The translations under genes and the position numbers were made by a program. From the NCBI RefSeq assembly GCF_002531935.1, contig NZ_NWSV01000006.1, positions 186,001 through 250,000 of the forward strand: a stretch of DNA of 64,000 nucleotides. The letters run 5' to 3'. The first letter of the stretch is position 1; each line of letters begins with the position of its first letter. Positions 45,311 through 54,100 of the stretch are shown here, in pieces. This DNA is from Rhizobium chutanense. Its GTDB lineage: Bacteria > Pseudomonadota > Alphaproteobacteria > Rhizobiales > Rhizobiaceae. The notes under the pieces are model-generated. The model was given only the letters and a program-made list of their open reading frames with translations. It did not search any database and had not been told where the DNA came from.

Positions 45311-45754
45311 ATGTCCGAAAAAGCATTAGAGCCGAGCGAAGCCTCCACCCGCGCCTGGACGAGTGTCATGCGCGCCCGCGAACGGCTGCTTGCTGCGATT
45401 GAAGCCGACCTGAAAGCCGCCGGCATGCCGCCGCTTGCCTGGTATGACGTGCTGTGGGAATTGGCGCGCGCGCAAGATGGCAGGCTGCGCCCCTATGAAA
45501 TCGAAGAGCGGACATTACTGGCGCAGTATAATCTTTCCCGCCTGATCGACCGTTTGGAAAGAGAGGGTCTCGTCCGGCGCGAAGTCTTCGCCAGGGATGG
45601 ACGCGGCCGCTGGGTTGTCATCACCGAGGCCGGCCGGCAACTGCGGGAGCGCATCTGGACCGTCTATGCCGGATCGATCGAGACCCATGTCGGCCGCAAG
45701 CTTGCCGAAAGCGAAGCGAAGGCGCTCGCCGGCCTGCTCGACCGCTTCCTTTGA
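45311..45754 (+). CDS. MarR-family transcriptional regulator
   Basis: The 147-residue protein has the MarR helix-turn-helix (PYEIEERTLLAQYNLSRLID) and wing (FARDGRGRWVVITEAG). It is divergent from the GST gene. Start: ATG at 45311; the upstream in-frame extension covers the intergenic region and is not credible. It ends one base before the converging ybaK gene's stop. Confidence 0.92.
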   Translation: MSEKALEPSEASTRAWTSVMRARERLLAAIEADLKAAGMPPLAWYDVLWELARAQDGRLRPYEIEERTLLAQYNLSRLIDRLEREGLVRREVFARDGRGRWVVITEAGRQLRERIWTVYAGSIETHVGRKLAESEAKALAGLLDRFL

Positions 45755-46228
45755 TCAGGCGATCAATGGCGCAGCGATCGCCTTCAAAGCCTTCAACGCA
45801 TCCTTCGGATCGAGCCGCACCTGCAGCCCGCGCTGCCCGCCATTGATATAGACGAGCGGTTCGGCAAGGGCGGTTTCCTCGATCGCCGTCGGCACGGTCT
45901 TCTTCTGGCCGAAGGGGCTGATGCCGCCGACATGATAGCCCGTCAGCCGTTCGGCGTCGGCAGGCTTCATCATATTGGCCGATTTGCCGCCAAAGGCGCT
46001 CGCAAGCTTCTTCATGCTGACTTCGCGATCCGATGGCACGACGACGCAGACCGGCTTGCCGTCCACCTCGGCCATCAGCGTCTTCAGCACCCGATGCGGG
46101 GCTTCGCCGAGCGCCTCGGCCGCCTGCAGCCCGACGCGTTCGGCGCCGGGATCATAATCATAGGCATGGACGGTGAAGGCGACGCCTGCCTGCGAAAGAA
46201 GCTGTGTCGCGCGCGTGGTCTTGGACAT
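45755..46228 (-). CDS. ybaK: YbaK/EbsC-family Cys-tRNA(Pro) deacylase
   Basis: The 157-residue protein has the editing fold of YbaK: KTLMAEVDGKPVCVVVPSDREVSMKKLA (with the catalytic Lys) and the GYHVGGISPFGQKKTVP loop. It hydrolyses cysteine wrongly attached to tRNA-Pro. It is followed three bases upstream by the ArsC-like gene on the same strand, so they are probably co-transcribed. Confidence 0.95.
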   Translation of the reverse strand: MSKTTRATQLLSQAGVAFTVHAYDYDPGAERVGLQAAEALGEAPHRVLKTLMAEVDGKPVCVVVPSDREVSMKKLASAFGGKSANMMKPADAERLTGYHVGGISPFGQKKTVPTAIEETALAEPLVYINGGQRGLQVRLDPKDALKALKAIAAPLIA

Positions 46229-46231
46229 GGC

Positions 46232-46582
46232 TCAGCCCTTGAACATATCCGCGTAAATCTCCGGCTTGAAGCCGATCAGCAGCTTGCCTTTCGTCTCCAG
46301 CACCGGCCGCTTGATCATCGACGGCTGGTCGAGCATCAGCGCGATCGCCTTTTCCCGGCTCAGATCCTCGCGCTCGGCATCGGGCAGCTTGCGGAAGGTG
46401 GTGCCGGCGCGGTTGAGCACGGTATCGAGGCCGGCCTGATCGATCCAGGTCTCGAGATGAGCGCGGTCGATGCCGAGCGACTTGTAATCATGAAATTCAT
46501 AGGCGACGCCGTGGTCTTCCAGCCAGCTGCGCGCTTTCTTCATCGTGTCGCAATTCTTGATGCCATAGATGGTGGCGGCCAT
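46232..46582 (-). CDS. ArsC/Spx-family (YffB-like) reductase
   Basis: The 116-residue thioredoxin-fold protein has YGIKNCDTMKKARSWLEDHG with the single Cys11 and late KRPVLETKGKLLIGF, typical of YffB-like ArsC relatives. It lacks the second Cys motif of true arsenate reductases, and neighbours are not arsenic genes, so a general thiol role is likely. ATG at 46582. Confidence 0.9.
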   Translation of the reverse strand: MAATIYGIKNCDTMKKARSWLEDHGVAYEFHDYKSLGIDRAHLETWIDQAGLDTVLNRAGTTFRKLPDAEREDLSREKAIALMLDQPSMIKRPVLETKGKLLIGFKPEIYADMFKG

Positions 46583-46682
46583 GCCGATCGATCTCCTGTG
46601 ATGGCGGCGAGATAACACGGGCGAAGGCCGGCGCAAACGCCCCGCGGCGTTTTATCCCCGAACGCGCAGACACCCCGACGGC

Positions 46683-47744
46683 TCAATTCTCCAGCGTGCC
46701 GGCCTTGCGCGAGGCCTTGCTGGGATTGTCGCAGGCGATCTTCATCAGGTCGCCGCGCCGCCGCACCAGCCGGTCGGAGGTTCGGGTCAGGATCAGCCCG
46801 GCCTGCGGCGCATGCAGGTCGATGCCGCCGCCCGGCTGTCCCGGCCGCGTGACGATCGTCGCCAGAAGGTCGCCTTCCGCAATCCTGTCGCCGATATTGC
46901 GATGGAAGAGCACGGCGCCGCCTTCGGGAGCACGAAGGATCTCGACATTGTCGAGCGGCACGGCCGGCCCGGAAAATCCGGCAGGCCACGCCTTCTCCTC
47001 GCCGACAATCCCCCGCGTCACCAGGAAACGCCAGAGCCCGTCCGCATCCTTCTTCGCCAGCACCGGATCGACATCGCGCCTGCCGCGCAGCTCGACGGTG
47101 ACGGAAAGCCTGCCCGGCAATCGGGATCGGCGCTCGCCGGGAATTTCATATTTCCAGGCAAAGCCGACAGCTTCCTCGAAGGCCGAACTTTCGCCATCGG
47201 AAAGCAGCACGGCCTGCATGTCGAGCGCGGCGGCAAGATCGGCTGCCTCCGGCCAGAAGGCCTCGTCGATATAAGCATATTGCAGCGATTCGTCGTCGCA
47301 ATGCAGATCGAGCACAAGATCGGCGCCGAGCGCCATATGCAGGAGCTGTCGTTTCAATCTGTCGGTAGCCGGGTAATTATCAAGGCCTTCGATCAGCGTG
47401 GCCCGGTCACTAATGGAAATCAGCGGGAAATCCCGGTTGAAATTGGTGCGTGAGCCCAAGTCGAAGCGACCTTGCAACTCGCCGAAATGCGATTGTGCCG
47501 CGCCGATCGGATTGGCCTGCGGGACGATGGTGATGTCGCCCGCGATCCGGCCTTCGTTTTCCGCCTCCCGCAGCTTCTCGCAGAGAAAATGCAGCAGCAC
47601 CGTTCCCGGCAGCTCGCCGGCATGCAGTGCCGCCTGGATATAGACCTTCGGCGCCTTCGGATCGCGGCTGGCAAAACGCAGCACCGGCAGCCGCCACGCC
47701 GTTCCCGGCGTATCGCCGGGGATAGTGATCTCTGAAACGTCCAT
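46683..47744 (-). CDS. AstE/AspA-family zinc deacylase (M14-like)
   Basis: The 353-residue protein has the zinc ligands His41 and Glu44 in LHAGELPG and His148 in LDLHCDDE, with NRDFP as part of the substrate site. The C-terminal ~80 residues form a barrel-like domain (AVLFHRNIGDRIAEGDLLATI). Known members remove acyl groups from N-acyl amino acids or ectoine precursors. ATG at 47744 used because the extension to 47762 needs a TTG. Confidence 0.92.
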   Translation of the reverse strand: MDVSEITIPGDTPGTAWRLPVLRFASRDPKAPKVYIQAALHAGELPGTVLLHFLCEKLREAENEGRIAGDITIVPQANPIGAAQSHFGELQGRFDLGSRTNFNRDFPLISISDRATLIEGLDNYPATDRLKRQLLHMALGADLVLDLHCDDESLQYAYIDEAFWPEAADLAAALDMQAVLLSDGESSAFEEAVGFAWKYEIPGERRSRLPGRLSVTVELRGRRDVDPVLAKKDADGLWRFLVTRGIVGEEKAWPAGFSGPAVPLDNVEILRAPEGGAVLFHRNIGDRIAEGDLLATIVTRPGQPGGGIDLHAPQAGLILTRTSDRLVRRRGDLMKIACDNPSKASRKAGTLEN

Positions 47745-47835
47745 GTTTGGTCTCGCTTGCAATCGAACAGCTTCTCCGAGTTTTATGCGCGGAAATCCCG
47801 CTCGCGCAAGCCGCGGTCGAGAGACATCATTGCGA

Positions 47836-48444
47836 TCAGCCGAGCAGCGGCCATCGATCGATGATGTGGTGTTCGGTTTTTCCGAGAAGGCTGTGAATGA
47901 GCAGGAACTCCTCTGCGCCCCATGAAACCGGCCTGTCGAGGCTCGCCGGCGGCACCGCCTTGCGGTCGTAGAGCAGCGTCATATGCGGCGTGAAATGCGG
48001 GTCGATATTGTGCGGCAATCCGGCATTGTGCATGCCGACCCCGAGCTGGACATGCAGTCGGGTGAGAGCTTTCCGTCCGCCTTCGCCATAGAGCACCAAA
48101 GGTCGCGCCTTGCCTTCCCGTCTGAAGCTCATGATCCTGTCGAAGGTGATCGCGATCGGCGCGCCCTCGACTGTGGCGCCGGCGTGGCGCGCCGCGAAGA
48201 CCGCGTCCTCCGGCAGCGCATCGTAGTCGCCGATGCCGATGACGCTGACATGCAGCGTCGTCAGCCGCGGCCTTGCGGAAAGCGAATAAGCTTTGCCATA
48301 ATCGTCGGCGATCGAAGCCGCTTGTCGTTCGACGATCGCAGGAACGCTGATTGCGAAGAAAAGCCGGTGCCCGCCGCTGTGGCTTTCACCCGGTCGCCCA
48401 GGCGGACTTTGACCGTCGTCGAAATCGAAGGAAATCTGGTTCAT
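47836..48444 (-). CDS. 2H phosphoesterase / 2'-5' RNA ligase-like protein
   Basis: The 202-residue protein has the two HxTx-type motifs: HVSV at residues 65-68 and HMTL at 154-157, the second preceded by HFTP. This is the LigT/ThpR fold; members hydrolyse or ligate 2',3'-cyclic phosphate or 2'-5' RNA. The first motif has Ser in place of Thr, which is tolerated. The N-terminal 25 residues are extra. Its start lies 78 bp from an SOS-box-like sequence. Confidence 0.9.
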   Translation of the reverse strand: MNQISFDFDDGQSPPGRPGESHSGGHRLFFAISVPAIVERQAASIADDYGKAYSLSARPRLTTLHVSVIGIGDYDALPEDAVFAARHAGATVEGAPIAITFDRIMSFRREGKARPLVLYGEGGRKALTRLHVQLGVGMHNAGLPHNIDPHFTPHMTLLYDRKAVPPASLDRPVSWGAEEFLLIHSLLGKTEHHIIDRWPLLG

Positions 48445-48521
48445 GCGCTGTCAGGTCGTCATGACCCACCTCGTCGTTCCAAAAACGGGATGAAAGATAC
48501 GCCGGCTAAACCGAATATCAA

Positions 48522-48536
48522 GAACAAAAAAAGAAC
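48522..48536. promoter_or_regulatory. LexA (SOS) box-like direct repeat
   Basis: GAACAAAAAAAGAAC is an exact GAAC-N7-GAAC, the alphaproteobacterial LexA operator (read as GTTC-N7-GTTC on the other strand), with an A-rich spacer as often seen. It lies 77 bp upstream of the ogt-like gene and 77 bp from the start of the divergent 2H phosphoesterase. Confidence 0.7.
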
Positions 48537-48613
48537 ATGGTGCGCAAGAAACGGGTTGAAACAGCGGTCGCCCCGTACGATTTTGGTGTAAATCGAAACA
48601 CGGAGGCTGTGTC

Positions 48614-49177
48614 ATGGCTGAGACGACGCACCACTATCTCATCTTCGAAACTTCAGGCGGTTTCTGCGGTATCGCCTGGAGTGACGTCGGCATTGCCCGC
48701 TTTCAGCTGCCGACCAAATCAGCGGAAGCGACCGAGCGGCTGCTGTTGCGCCGCCTGCCGGATGCCCAGCCCGGCGCGCCGACGCTTGGCGTGCTCGAGA
48801 CGGTCGCGGCCGTGAAGCGCTATTTCCAGGGTGAAGTAACCGATTTTTCCGGCGTCGAACTCGATCTTGCCGGCCAGGATGACTTCTTCCGAAATATTTA
48901 CGCGGCAGCCAGACGCGTCGGTTGGGGCCGCACGACCACCTATGGCGCGCTGGCGAAGGAGCTCGGCGCCGGGCCGGAAGCCGCCCGCGACGTCGGCCAG
49001 GCGATGGCGAAGAACCCCGTCGCCCTGATCATCCCCTGTCACCGGGTGCTGGCCGCCGGCGGCAAGATCGGTGGCTTCTCCGCTCCCGGCGGCTCGTCAT
49101 CGAAGGCCCGCATGCTGGAACTCGAAGGCGTCAGCCTCGCCCCGCCGCCGCCTGCCCAGCAGTCGCTGGGCTTTTAG
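48614..49177 (+). CDS. ogt: methylated-DNA-[protein]-cysteine S-methyltransferase
   Basis: The 187-residue protein has the active-site IIPCHRVLAAGG (Cys142) and the DNA-binding helix with the arginine finger (YGALAKELGAGPEAARDVGQAM). It removes alkyl groups from O6-alkylguanine by transfer to Cys142. An extra Pro-rich C-terminal tail (PPPPAQQSLGF) is present. CGGAGGCTGTGTC precedes the ATG. The upstream LexA-like box suggests damage control. Confidence 0.95.
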   Translation: MAETTHHYLIFETSGGFCGIAWSDVGIARFQLPTKSAEATERLLLRRLPDAQPGAPTLGVLETVAAVKRYFQGEVTDFSGVELDLAGQDDFFRNIYAAARRVGWGRTTTYGALAKELGAGPEAARDVGQAMAKNPVALIIPCHRVLAAGGKIGGFSAPGGSSSKARMLELEGVSLAPPPPAQQSLGF

Positions 49178-49193
49178 GCGACATGCCGGCTGC

Positions 49194-49928
49194 TCAATGC
49201 GGGCTGGCCGTCGGCCGGATGACGATCTCGCTGACATCGACGTCGTCAGGCTGGCTGATGGCGTAGAGGATGGAATTGGCGACGGCCTGGGGGCTGATGG
49301 TGACCGCCCTGAAGGCCTTCATCGCATCCCGCGCCGTCGGATCGGTGATCGTCTCGGCCAGTTCCGATGTCGTCGTGCCGGGAGAAATAACGGTGACGCG
49401 GATGCGATCGGTCTCCTGCCGCAATCCGTCCGAGATTGCCCGCACCGCGAATTTCGTCGCGCAATAGACCGCAGCCGTCGGCGAGACACTGTGGCCGCCG
49501 ATCGAAGACAGGTTGATGATCTGCCCGGATCCCTGCGCCTTCATGATCGGCAGCGCCGCCGCGATGCCGTAGAGAACGCCCTTGATGTTGACGTCGACCA
49601 TCCGGTCCCACTCCTCGACCTTGAGGGCATCGAGCGGCGAAAGCGGCATGACGCCGGCATTGTTGATGATCACATCCAGCCGTCCGAATTCGGATCTGGC
49701 AAAGCCTGCGAAGGCTTCCACCTGGGCGCGGTCGGTGACGTCAAGCGGCCGCAGCCGCACCGTCCCGCCTTTTGCGGTGATGTCGCGGGCAAGTTCCTCC
49801 AGGCGTTCCGTGCGGCGCGCGCCGATCACGACATGCGCGCCTGAGGCAGCCAGCACCTTGGCCGTGGCCTCTCCGATGCCGCTGCTCGCCCCGGTGATGG
49901 CAATGACTTTTCCGTCGATAGCAGACAT
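49194..49928 (-). CDS. short-chain dehydrogenase/reductase
   Basis: The 244-residue classical SDR has TGASSGIG (residues 12-19), NNAGV (89-93), Ser141/Ser142, and Tyr155-x3-Lys159 in VYCATKFAV. The NADP preference is suggested by ARRTERL after the second strand. GGAG is placed properly for ATG at 49928, rather than the in-frame ATG at 49940. It is followed upstream by an Atu4866-like gene and a divergent LysR gene. Confidence 0.95.
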   Translation of the reverse strand: MSAIDGKVIAITGASSGIGEATAKVLAASGAHVVIGARRTERLEELARDITAKGGTVRLRPLDVTDRAQVEAFAGFARSEFGRLDVIINNAGVMPLSPLDALKVEEWDRMVDVNIKGVLYGIAAALPIMKAQGSGQIINLSSIGGHSVSPTAAVYCATKFAVRAISDGLRQETDRIRVTVISPGTTTSELAETITDPTARDAMKAFRAVTISPQAVANSILYAISQPDDVDVSEIVIRPTASPH

Positions 49929-49983
49929 TTCAAGCTCCATTGCAGGTTGAGGTTTTCGGGGTGATCACTCTTCGGGCGGCACG

Positions 49984-50229
49984 TCATTTGCGCCGGAGCA
50001 CCATGCCGTCATGATGGAGGGTATTGCCGTCGACGAAATCGCCGTCGGCCGTGAAACCCGTGTCGTCCCAGTATTCGATATGCGTTCCGGTCACTTCGTA
50101 GCGTCCTCGATAGGCGCTTTCCCGGTTTCCGCGGGCTTCGTCATAACGGCCATTGGCCAGAAGTTCATGGCGGACGCGACCGTCATCCGTCACCCACATG
50201 CCGACATAGGGATGCTGCTGCATTTGCAT
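49984..50229 (-). CDS. Atu4866-domain protein
   Basis: The 81-residue protein matches the small Atu4866 family: HPYVGMWVTDDGRVRHELL, NGRYDEARGN, then YRGRYEVTGTHIEYWDDTGFTADG in two parts. The family forms a beta-barrel of unknown function and is often beside SDR enzymes and LysR regulators, as here. It lies 55 bp upstream of the SDR gene and is co-directional. Confidence 0.9.
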   Translation of the reverse strand: MQMQQHPYVGMWVTDDGRVRHELLANGRYDEARGNRESAYRGRYEVTGTHIEYWDDTGFTADGDFVDGNTLHHDGMVLRRK

Positions 50230-50313
50230 CGCTCTTCCTTTCGAAGCTTGCTTGATCTCGACTGAAAGATAGCTCGCTCATCCCCGGCGATTAAGTTGCC
50301 AATCCGAGATGGG

Positions 50314-50334
50314 TTGGTTAGTAATGCTAACCAA
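50314..50334. promoter_or_regulatory. LysR-type operator touching the lysR start codon
   Basis: TTGGTTAG (50314-50321) and CTAACCAA (50327-50334) are perfect 8-bp arms with a 5-bp spacer. The last base of the right arm is the A of the lysR ATG. It fits a T-N11-A-type LysR site controlling both the regulator and the divergent Atu4866-SDR genes. Confidence 0.7.
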
Positions 50335-51230
50335 TGGTCGACGATCTAGAAGGGATTTCAGTCTTTCTTGCGGTGGCGGAGGCGCGCAACTTCCGGCTCG
50401 CCGGCGAGCGGCTCGGCGTGACCCGCTCCGCCGTCAGTCAGGCCCTGCAGCGCCTGGAGGATCGGGTCGGTGTCGCCCTGGTCCAGCGAACGACGCGCAG
50501 CGTCAGCCTGACCGAAGCCGGCGAAGTGTTCTTCGAGGCCGTTCGCCCCTCGGTCCGGCAGGTCAAGCATGCGATGCAGACGGTCCGGGACATGCAGGCG
50601 CGCCCGAGCGGCTGGCTGAGGCTCACCGTTTCCTCGATCGCCGAGAGCTTCCTGTCCGGCACCTTGCTCGCCGGCTTCATGCAGGCCTGCCCCGACATCA
50701 AACTCGATATCACCATCACCGATGCCGAATTCGATATCGTCGAGGCCGGCTTCGACGCCGGCGTGCGGCTCGGCGAAGTGATCGAGCAGGACATGGTGGC
50801 GATTTCAGTCTCGCAAGAGCAGCGGCAATGCGCGGCCGCATCCCCTAGCTACCTCGAGCGCTGCGGCCATCCCCGCCATCCCCGCGAATTGCAGAACCAT
50901 GCCTGCATCGGCTGGCGGCCGCGCCCGGACACCGCGCCTTATCGCTGGGAGTTCACCGAAAATGATCGTGACTTCGATGTCGCGGTCGATCCCGCCGTCA
51001 CCACCAACGACATGGGCATGATGATCCGCATGGCCTGCGCCGGGGCAGGGGTCACCTTCGGCATGGTGGAAACCTTTGAGCCCTATGTCGAACGCGGCGA
51101 ACTCGTGCCGCTGCTGGAGGATTTCTGTCCGTCGTTTCCAGGCTTCTATCTCTATTACCCCAGGCGCCAGCGGCAGCCGCTGAAGCTGCGCGCATTGGTC
51201 GATTATATCGGCCGGTCCCGCAGGCGGTAG
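50334..51230 (+). CDS. LysR-family transcriptional regulator
   Basis: The 298-residue protein has the N-terminal helix-turn-helix (FRLAGERLGVTRSAVSQALQ) and the ligand domain with GFDAGVRLGEVIEQDMV. The start codon is fixed by the family N-terminus (DLEGISVFLAVAEARNF) yet has no Shine-Dalgarno, only the operator palindrome, immediately upstream. It is divergent from the Atu4866-like and SDR genes and probably regulates them. Confidence 0.92.
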   Translation: MVDDLEGISVFLAVAEARNFRLAGERLGVTRSAVSQALQRLEDRVGVALVQRTTRSVSLTEAGEVFFEAVRPSVRQVKHAMQTVRDMQARPSGWLRLTVSSIAESFLSGTLLAGFMQACPDIKLDITITDAEFDIVEAGFDAGVRLGEVIEQDMVAISVSQEQRQCAAASPSYLERCGHPRHPRELQNHACIGWRPRPDTAPYRWEFTENDRDFDVAVDPAVTTNDMGMMIRMACAGAGVTFGMVETFEPYVERGELVPLLEDFCPSFPGFYLYYPRRQRQPLKLRALVDYIGRSRRR

Positions 51231-51285
51231 ATGCCGTCCTACCCAGATGCTTTCGGGTCATGCGCCATCCTCTGCCCGTCGGCGA

Positions 51286-53778
51286 TCACACAATCCGGCC
51301 TCGCAAGCTGTCGGCGAGCGCGGAAAGAGCATTGGCGAGTTGCGCCGCGGTTTCCGGCGGCGGCAGCGGGATCTTCAGGCTCCGCGCACCCGTGGCCGCA
51401 TCACGTTCGACCCAGGGATGCGCTGTCGCATCGGGGTCGCTGGCCGCAGCCAAGGCGGCAACGACCTGCGTGCCGATCTGGGCCAAGGCCTGCCACGGAT
51501 CGGAAGCCGCATTGGGCGGCGGCGCTTCGGCGGCTTCGGCTCGCGCGGTCGCTTTGGCGCCCGTGTCGCGCTCGACATCGGCTTTGAGATCGTCGGCGGA
51601 TACGGTCTCCTCGGCGGTGACGAAGTTCGACACTTCCTCGGCCGGCGTCACGGCCTCGCCTTCACCCATGTTCCCGGTGACGCTCTCCACCTCCTTCATG
51701 AAGCGGTTGAGGCGCGAGCCGCCGAGCGAGATCTCGCCAAGGCCGCCGTCGAGAATGCCGGCCGACAGAGAGCGTTTGAATGCCAGAACCGAAAGCATGC
51801 CCTCTTCGATGGTGCCCTTTGAGACGAAATTGATGACCTGCACCGGCCGCGGCTGGCCGATGCGATGGATGCGGGCGATGCGTTGCTCGAGGATCGCCGG
51901 GTTCCACGGCAGATCCATGTTCACCAGCGTCGAGGCATTCTGCAGATTGAGCCCGGTGCTGCCGGCATCGGTGGATAGGAACACGCGGCAAGTGGGGTCG
52001 TTGCGAAACCGCTCGATCAGCGCCGGACGTTTTTCCGACGGCACGCCGCCATGCAGGCTGACATAGCCGATCCCGCGCGCTTCGAGGCGGCGGATGACGA
52101 TATCGTGCGTGCGGGTCCATTGCGAGAACACGACAGCCTTGGCTTCGGGGTCGGCGATCAGTTCGTCCAGCAGCGCTGCCAGTTCGTCCGCCTTGACGCC
52201 GTGATCGGTCTCCTGGTCCAGGAGATAAGTGCTGTTGCACGACATGCGCATGTTCTGCAGCGCGCAGGTCAACCGGCGCTGATCCTTGTCCGAAAGGAAT
52301 TTCGTCTTGTGCCAGCGCTGGACGATTCTCGCCACGACATCGGCATTTTCCTGGTGGCAAAGCATCTGCCCTTCCGTCATCGGCACCAGGAAGTTCTGGT
52401 CGGTCCGGCTGGGCAATTGCCGCAGCACTTCGGACTTGCGCCGGCGAATCATGATGGGCGCCAGTGTCTGGCCGATCTTTTCCAGGCCCGTATAGCCGGT
52501 GACGCGTCCGCTTTCATCCTTGACCTGATGCTCGTGCAGCAGCTTCCAGGTCGGCCCCAAACGGTGCTGGTCGACGAACTGGACAATGGAAACCAGTTCC
52601 TCCAGCTTGTTCTCCAGGGGCGTTCCGCTGAGGACGATCGCATAAGCGCTGTCGATGCTTTTCAAGGCGCGCGCCGCAATGGTGTTCCAGTTTTTCACCC
52701 GCTGCGCTTCATCGACGATGACGAGGTCGGGCGCCCAGGCGGTGATCAGGTCGAGGTCGGGTTTGAGTTTTTCGTAATTCGTGATCTTGCAGAAGTCATC
52801 CAGAGCGAAGTCCTTCTGGCGTTCCGCCCGGCCACCATTGATGACGCGCGCCGCATTCTCTCCGCCCCGGCCCGAAAAACGCGCAATTTCGCTTTGCCAC
52901 TGATATTTGAGCGAGGTCGGGCAGATCACCAGCACTCTGGAAACGCCGAAATGCCGTGCCAGGATCTCCGTCGCGGCGATCGCCTGTATGGTCTTGCCCA
53001 GCCCCATCTCGTCGCCGATCAGCGCCCGGCCGGCCCGCGTCGCAAACAGCGCGCCTTCGGCCTGATAGGGATAGAGCGGCACCTTCAGGAGCGTCTGCAG
53101 CCCAGGGTCGGCGGCGCCTTGCGGGAAAAGTTGATCGAGCTTTGAGGCCCGCCGCTCCGCATCCCTTTTTCCGGCGACGAAATCGAGCGCATCGTCATAG
53201 GCGCGGAACTCATGGTCGCTGTCGGACGCCATCGCCATGAAAGGCTCCAGTTCGCCGAAGCGGTCGTCCGGCAGCATGCCGTTGCGCTCGGCGTCGAACA
53301 GGGCGGCTGCGGCCTCCTTCACGGCAGGAGGGCATTGGCTTCCGGCGCGGAAATGGATGCGCCTTTGACCGTCATTGCGCAGGTAGAGTTCGGAAAATAC
53401 CGGTTGATAGCCCCGCGCGAACGCCGTCTTGGCGCCGCGCTTCTTCTCCAGCCGGGCAAGCGTGAATTCGAGGTGCTTGCAGGTGCCGAGTTCGCTGGTG
53501 GTGTAATCGGGGCATGAGCAGAAATTGCCGCCGGGGCCGCGGCCGCGTATGACGACGCGGTAGCTGGAATTCGAAACGGGATTGCTGACCCTGAACTCGG
53601 AGAAGAAGGGCTCCTCGGTCAGATTTTCGAGCCCGAAAGCCTGCTCCCGGCCGAATTGGCGGCGCAAACCACGCTGCCAGTCCACCGGCGATAGGTCGGT
53701 GGGCGCGTGGGTGCGCGACAGCTTGGGTTCCTGGTTCGGCTTGGCCGCTGCTTTCAAGCTTCGGGGCTTGGATTTCAT
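51286..53778 (-). CDS. SNF2-family ATPase with N-terminal SWIM zinc finger
   Basis: The 830-residue protein starts with a SWIM motif Cys87-x-Cys89-x10-Cys100-x-His102, then a helicase core: Walker A GDEMGLGKT (255-263), DEAQ (356-359), SGTPLENKLEEL, STDAGSTGLNLQ and the arginine-rich RIARIHRIGQ. The last ~150 residues are Ala/Glu-rich, low-complexity and probably flexible. Such proteins (HepA/RapA relatives) move on DNA or displace RNA polymerase. It stands alone, divergent from the AraC gene. Confidence 0.93.
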   Translation of the reverse strand: MKSKPRSLKAAAKPNQEPKLSRTHAPTDLSPVDWQRGLRRQFGREQAFGLENLTEEPFFSEFRVSNPVSNSSYRVVIRGRGPGGNFCSCPDYTTSELGTCKHLEFTLARLEKKRGAKTAFARGYQPVFSELYLRNDGQRRIHFRAGSQCPPAVKEAAAALFDAERNGMLPDDRFGELEPFMAMASDSDHEFRAYDDALDFVAGKRDAERRASKLDQLFPQGAADPGLQTLLKVPLYPYQAEGALFATRAGRALIGDEMGLGKTIQAIAATEILARHFGVSRVLVICPTSLKYQWQSEIARFSGRGGENAARVINGGRAERQKDFALDDFCKITNYEKLKPDLDLITAWAPDLVIVDEAQRVKNWNTIAARALKSIDSAYAIVLSGTPLENKLEELVSIVQFVDQHRLGPTWKLLHEHQVKDESGRVTGYTGLEKIGQTLAPIMIRRRKSEVLRQLPSRTDQNFLVPMTEGQMLCHQENADVVARIVQRWHKTKFLSDKDQRRLTCALQNMRMSCNSTYLLDQETDHGVKADELAALLDELIADPEAKAVVFSQWTRTHDIVIRRLEARGIGYVSLHGGVPSEKRPALIERFRNDPTCRVFLSTDAGSTGLNLQNASTLVNMDLPWNPAILEQRIARIHRIGQPRPVQVINFVSKGTIEEGMLSVLAFKRSLSAGILDGGLGEISLGGSRLNRFMKEVESVTGNMGEGEAVTPAEEVSNFVTAEETVSADDLKADVERDTGAKATARAEAAEAPPPNAASDPWQALAQIGTQVVAALAAASDPDATAHPWVERDAATGARSLKIPLPPPETAAQLANALSALADSLRGRIV

Positions 53779-54100
53779 CGAAGCACATCCATTCAGAAGG
53801 GTTTTTCGCCTGACATTCTTCCGCGTTTACCCCGTCGCATCGGAGAGCTCTCCTCCCGTAGGGTAAACCGTTGCTGCAGAAGACCTATCGAGATTCGAAG
53901 CTCGATGCACCCTCTCTTCCGAGAAATATATGCAGGGTCCGACAGGCGATCGATACGGTCCCGTGGCTCCTGGCGCGAGGTTGCCGCTGGCACGTGGTTT
54001 TGATATTTCCGATCCGCAAGAGGTCGGCGAGGTAGCAAGGCGGGCGTCTTCATGCCGGTTCTGCCGGTCGCCCCTCGATCCATCTGTTGCCGGAGACCAT
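53779..54100. promoter_or_regulatory. intergenic region with nested palindromes
   Basis: No supported gene lies in these 322 bp. GTTTACCC (53825-53832) and GGGTAAAC (53861-53868) form an inverted repeat around the 12-bp palindrome GGAGAGCTCTCC (53842-53853); centres differ by one base. The region should hold promoters for the divergent SNF2 and AraC genes. An in-frame start for the AraC gene at 53930 is possible but would add unsupported residues. Confidence 0.5.

Noticed and set aside
48537-48815. 92-codon frame starting just after the SOS-like box
   Set aside because: It runs out of frame through the certain ogt coding region and has no family features.
53930-54100. Longer N-terminus for the AraC-family gene
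   Set aside because: The ATG at 54101 has a well-placed GGAG and gives the usual family length; the extension has no recognisable sequence.
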